Part shown: one piece after another, positions 4,347 to 6,882 of the stretch
How positions within the stretch are numbered: position 1 is the first letter of the stretch
How the letters are laid out: every line of letters starts with the position of its first letter
Assembly (NCBI GenBank): GCA_964621445.1
Contig: CAZUNO010000039.1
Location: forward strand, 1 to 6,882
Length of the DNA stretch: 6,882 nucleotides
DNA from: CAZUNO01 sp964621445 [NCBI: Candidatus Hadarchaeota archaeon]
GTDB lineage: Archaea > CAYQAE01 > CAYVLA01
Reading direction: 5' to 3'
Notes under the pieces: generated by a model
Database searches by the model: none
What the model saw: the letters and a program-made list of their open reading frames with translations, nothing else
Told to the model about the DNA's origin: nothing
Program-made: the position numbers and the translations under genes

Positions 4347-6882
4347 TCAACCAGCTGAGGACCTTGCACAGTTCGCGGTTGAAATCCTCGATCGCCGAAT
4401 TAGCACCAAACAGGTGAGTGCAAGGAGCGTTAGACCCAAAAAGCCACCCTCCTCGCCCACCTCAAGGGGATATTCCCCCTCGTCCTCGGGGACCAGGACT
4501 ATGGACTGCAGGAAGTTGGTGTTGATGAGCCAGGTCTCCCCGCTCGGCCAGCGGGGGGAAACCGAGGTGTCGTAGTAGGGCCTTCCCTGCTCGATCTTTA
4601 TACCCTGGGGTATGGAACCCGGTACCGCGCCCCTTGGATTGTCCGGGGAGGCCAGGTGGGAGGCGTAGCCGGGGGAGTTCCGGCTCCCTGTCCCCTCCAA
4701 AAAGCAGATGGCGTAGGGGTTGGCCCCCAGGTGGTTGTCTATGATCCCCAGCCCGTACTCCAGGTAGGACCTGTTCCCCGACAGCCTGTAGGCGAACAGC
4801 ACGGCGGCCGCCTCGGGATCCATGAGGTGGAGGCGGAAGGTGGGAATCTCGAAGGGGTACAGATCCGAGCCCGGCCCCGCGTTAGAGGCAATCCTCCCGT
4901 CGGCATGGTCCACCAGGTAGTCCACGATCCGGTCACCGAACTCGGTTTCTGGGTTGAGAACCGTCGAGTAGTAGCCCAGGGCCACCGGTATGAAGGGCCC
5001 CCGGAACCTGGTGTACTTCATGGTCAACGTCAGGTTGCAGTACTCCTCGGCAAGGTCCAGGTAGCTCGTGTTCCCGGTCGCCCGGTAGAGCTGGGAGCAG
5101 GCCACCATCATGGCCGCCGCAGTCACCGACCTCCCCACGCCCTCGGACAGCCTGGGTTCAAAGAGTTCGAAACTGGTCAAGGCACCCTCGATATATCTCT
5201 CTGCATCCCCGGGATGGGTATCCTCCACTAGGGCGGCGGTCCCGGCCAGTCCGGCTGCCGCCAGCAGGCTGTCCCGGCTGTTCATCCAGCCCAGTATCTC
5301 CCTGTCATCAGGGGTCCCTATCTTGCCGTCGGTTTCCTGGACCTTCTCCACCTCGTGGTGGAATGAGCCGTTGTTCTCCTGCATCTTGAGCAGGAACTCG
5401 CAGCCCCACATGGCCTCGTTAAGAATATCCGGCATCCCGTCCCCGTCCCGGTCGAGGGAACCGAAGTGATCGGGGTGGATGTCCCTGGCGAAAAGAAGGT
5501 TAAACAGGACGTAGCTGTGATATTCCGAGTATTTCCCGTTCCACAGGCCGGCGCAGTGCCAGCCGCCGGTGGCATCTATGTGGGTCCCGTTGGACAGTAC
5601 CCCGTCGTCCAGGTGGCAGGGGCTGGAACGATACTGGTGGGCGTAGCCGCACCTCATGTATCTCAGGAACTCATAGATGAGCTCCCCGCACCCCTCCAGG
5701 AGCACGTCATTATCCATCTCGAACCTGTAGGAGGATGAACTAAGATCACCGAAGGTCACCTGGATGCTGAAGTTGCCCCTGAGCTGGAGGTCAGTAAAGT
5801 TACCTCTCCAGTAGTAGGCATCCCAGTCCTCCCTGTCCACCCTGGGTCCCAGGCTGCCTGAGTACACCTCCCTTCCCGCGGCGCTGTTAACGGTGAAGGT
5901 GCCGGGGTCCTCGAAAGGTTGGTTGCTCTGGACGATGAAGCTTTTTGGATGTCCGGGGCCGTATCCCGTCTGGTCTATAAGTACGTCTATTATTACGGGT
6001 TTTAGCCAGGAGCCATCGGTGGTATCGTATCCGATCACCCCGGAGGTGGTGTGGATAAACCAGTCGCTGTTCTGCCTCAGCGCCCAGATGTTTCCCTCGG
6101 TCTCGAAGAGCCCGTTGATCCTGCCCAGGGCCATCTCTCCCACCTTGTCTATCGCGGTCAGGTTTTCCTTGTCCTCTTCCCAAATGGCAATGCCATTTCC
6201 CGTCCCTATCCAGGCCTGGTCCAAGTCCGGGCTCCAGGTTGAGGAGTACACGGCCGGGCTGGGAAGCTGCTGAGAGCCGTAGTTGGTGACCGATGAGGTC
6301 TCGGGCTCCAGGACGGACAGGCCGTTGGTGGTGCCCACGAATATGCGATCTTGTGAGGAGGAGAGGGAGAACACGGTGTTGGATACCAGTCCGTCCTCGG
6401 TGGTCCACGACCTCCACTGGCCCGATGGGAGGTACTCGCTTACCCCTCCCCTCATGGTGCCCACCAGAATACCCCGGGGACCGCTTTCCAGGGCCATGAC
6501 CCACTTCCCGGATAGGCCGTCATCCTCGCTATGGATGGTCCATTCACCCGATGAATCCAGGCTGGCAAGCCCCTTGGGGGTGCCCACCCAGAGTTCATCC
6601 TGCAGGGTTGCCAGGCAGTTGATTTTTTCTGATGGCAGGGTGCCAGGGTCCACCTGCTTCCAGTCCATTTGGCCCGACTCAGAGTAGTGTAGCCCGTCCT
6701 CGGTGCCCAGCCAGACCTTTCCCAGGGCCAGGGCTCCACAGCTCGTCTGGTTGCTGGGGAGGTCGCCGGGGGCCACCAGGCGGTTTTGGCTACCGTCGGA
6801 ACTATCCACCAGGTAGGCTCCGTCGGAGGCGGTCAGCACCCAGATTTTCCCGGGTTCCTGGAAGAGGGCCACGGCCTCGTGG
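4347..6882 (-). CDS. Beta-propeller/GH9-like surface protein with altered active site, C-terminal anchor; 5' end beyond window
   Basis: The frame stays open to the window edge, so the N-terminus and any signal peptide are missing. A GTG at 6870-6872 is only an internal Val; residues are counted from it (841 to the TGA). Residues 1-285 hold seven W-x-GT-x-x-GL-type repeats (near 10, 53, 94, 135, 177, 220, 262; spacing 41-43), as in two-component-regulator propellers. Residues 295-392 are the Ig-like domain that precedes many GH9 enzymes. Residues 395-790 follow the GH9 barrel: CHLDDG (419-424), DATGGWH (433-439), DGMPDILNEAMWGCEFLLKMQ (478-498), GANPYAICFLEGTGSRNSP (716-734). Where GH9 has DAGD, this has C440-A-G-L443; the usual HHR is SH-L; the C-terminal NE is absent (ETWLINTN, 779-786). 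GH9 members cleave beta-glucans and related glycans, so a non-catalytic glycan-binding role or different chemistry is possible. Residues 810-826 are a membrane helix followed by RRSR, anchoring the protein outside. Many N-x-S/T sites are present. GC content is higher than in the left half. Fold firm, activity uncertain. Confidence 0.85.
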   Translation of the reverse strand, partial: HEAVALFQEPGKIWVLTASDGAYLVDSSDGSQNRLVAPGDLPSNQTSCGALALGKVWLGTEDGLHYSESGQMDWKQVDPGTLPSEKINCLATLQDELWVGTPKGLASLDSSGEWTIHSEDDGLSGKWVMALESGPRGILVGTMRGGVSEYLPSGQWRSWTTEDGLVSNTVFSLSSSQDRIFVGTTNGLSVLEPETSSVTNYGSQQLPSPAVYSSTWSPDLDQAWIGTGNGIAIWEEDKENLTAIDKVGEMALGRINGLFETEGNIWALRQNSDWFIHTTSGVIGYDTTDGSWLKPVIIDVLIDQTGYGPGHPKSFIVQSNQPFEDPGTFTVNSAAGREVYSGSLGPRVDREDWDAYYWRGNFTDLQLRGNFSIQVTFGDLSSSSYRFEMDNDVLLEGCGELIYEFLRYMRCGYAHQYRSSPCHLDDGVLSNGTHIDATGGWHCAGLWNGKYSEYHSYVLFNLLFARDIHPDHFGSLDRDGDGMPDILNEAMWGCEFLLKMQENNGSFHHEVEKVQETDGKIGTPDDREILGWMNSRDSLLAAAGLAGTAALVEDTHPGDAERYIEGALTSFELFEPRLSEGVGRSVTAAAMMVACSQLYRATGNTSYLDLAEEYCNLTLTMKYTRFRGPFIPVALGYYSTVLNPETEFGDRIVDYLVDHADGRIASNAGPGSDLYPFEIPTFRLHLMDPEAAAVLFAYRLSGNRSYLEYGLGIIDNHLGANPYAICFLEGTGSRNSPGYASHLASPDNPRGAVPGSIPQGIKIEQGRPYYDTSVSPRWPSGETWLINTNFLQSIVLVPEDEGEYPLEVGEEGGFLGLTLLALTCLVLIRRSRISTANCARSSAG

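Noticed and set aside
4072-4575. Plus-strand 167-codon open frame
   Set aside because: It runs antisense across both the relic and the 3' end of the GH9-like gene and shows no protein-like motifs.
4656-5231. Plus-strand 191-codon open frame and similar long plus-strand frames up to 6700
   Set aside because: These are antisense to a well-supported GH9-like coding region; their Pro/Gly/Val/Arg-rich translations are typical of the reverse strand of GC-rich genes.
6870-6872. GTG as true start of the GH9-like gene
   Set aside because: The frame remains open to the window edge, the GTG lies just before a propeller repeat, and no signal peptide follows, although the protein is C-terminally anchored; the real start must lie beyond the window.

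Overview
The window looks archaeal, most likely euryarchaeal and perhaps Thermoplasmatota or a methanogen relative. This rests on the Ser-His type signal peptidase, the AGA/AGG- and ATA-rich codon use, the T-tract terminator, and a membrane protein (2397-3662) whose C-terminal half I associate with archaeal surface proteins. The lineage is inference. Every intact gene encodes something exported or membrane-anchored, so this is a cell-surface locus, not housekeeping DNA.

Left part (1-2093), plus strand. After a leader with two strong hairpins comes a TasA/CalY-like (camelysin family) exported protein with a SipW-type signal peptide (287-973). A T-tract follows, then a SipW-like, Ser-His signal peptidase I (1077-2093). 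The peptidase carries a third membrane segment and a second copy of the SipW-type recognition motif inside its own chain, followed by an extracellular beta-domain. It therefore looks like an enzyme fused to one of its own substrates. The two genes form a substrate/protease cassette of the kind that builds TasA-like surface fibres.

Middle part (2094-4346). About 300 bases with small hairpins and a weak frameshifted coding relic lead to a 421-residue protein (2397-3662): signal peptide, glutamine-amidotransferase/ThuA-like domain without an obvious catalytic Cys, helical hairpin, C-terminal membrane anchor. Facing it tail to tail on the minus strand (3921-4295) is a degraded, frameshifted copy of the C-terminal third of the same family, not covered by any intact reading frame. 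A near-perfect 11-bp hairpin (3887-3910) lies between them.

Right part (4347-6882), minus strand. A large gene, cut by the window edge at its 5' end, encodes a seven-repeat beta-propeller fused to a glycoside hydrolase family 9 (GH9) Ig-like plus (alpha/alpha)6 module, with a C-terminal membrane anchor. The usual GH9 catalytic Asp pair and other active-site residues are replaced. This gene is clearly GC-richer than the left half, with the change near 4350.

Most notable: the peptidase-substrate fusion, the active-site-altered GH9/propeller protein, and the relic paralogue. No tRNA, rRNA, CRISPR array or intact mobile element was seen.
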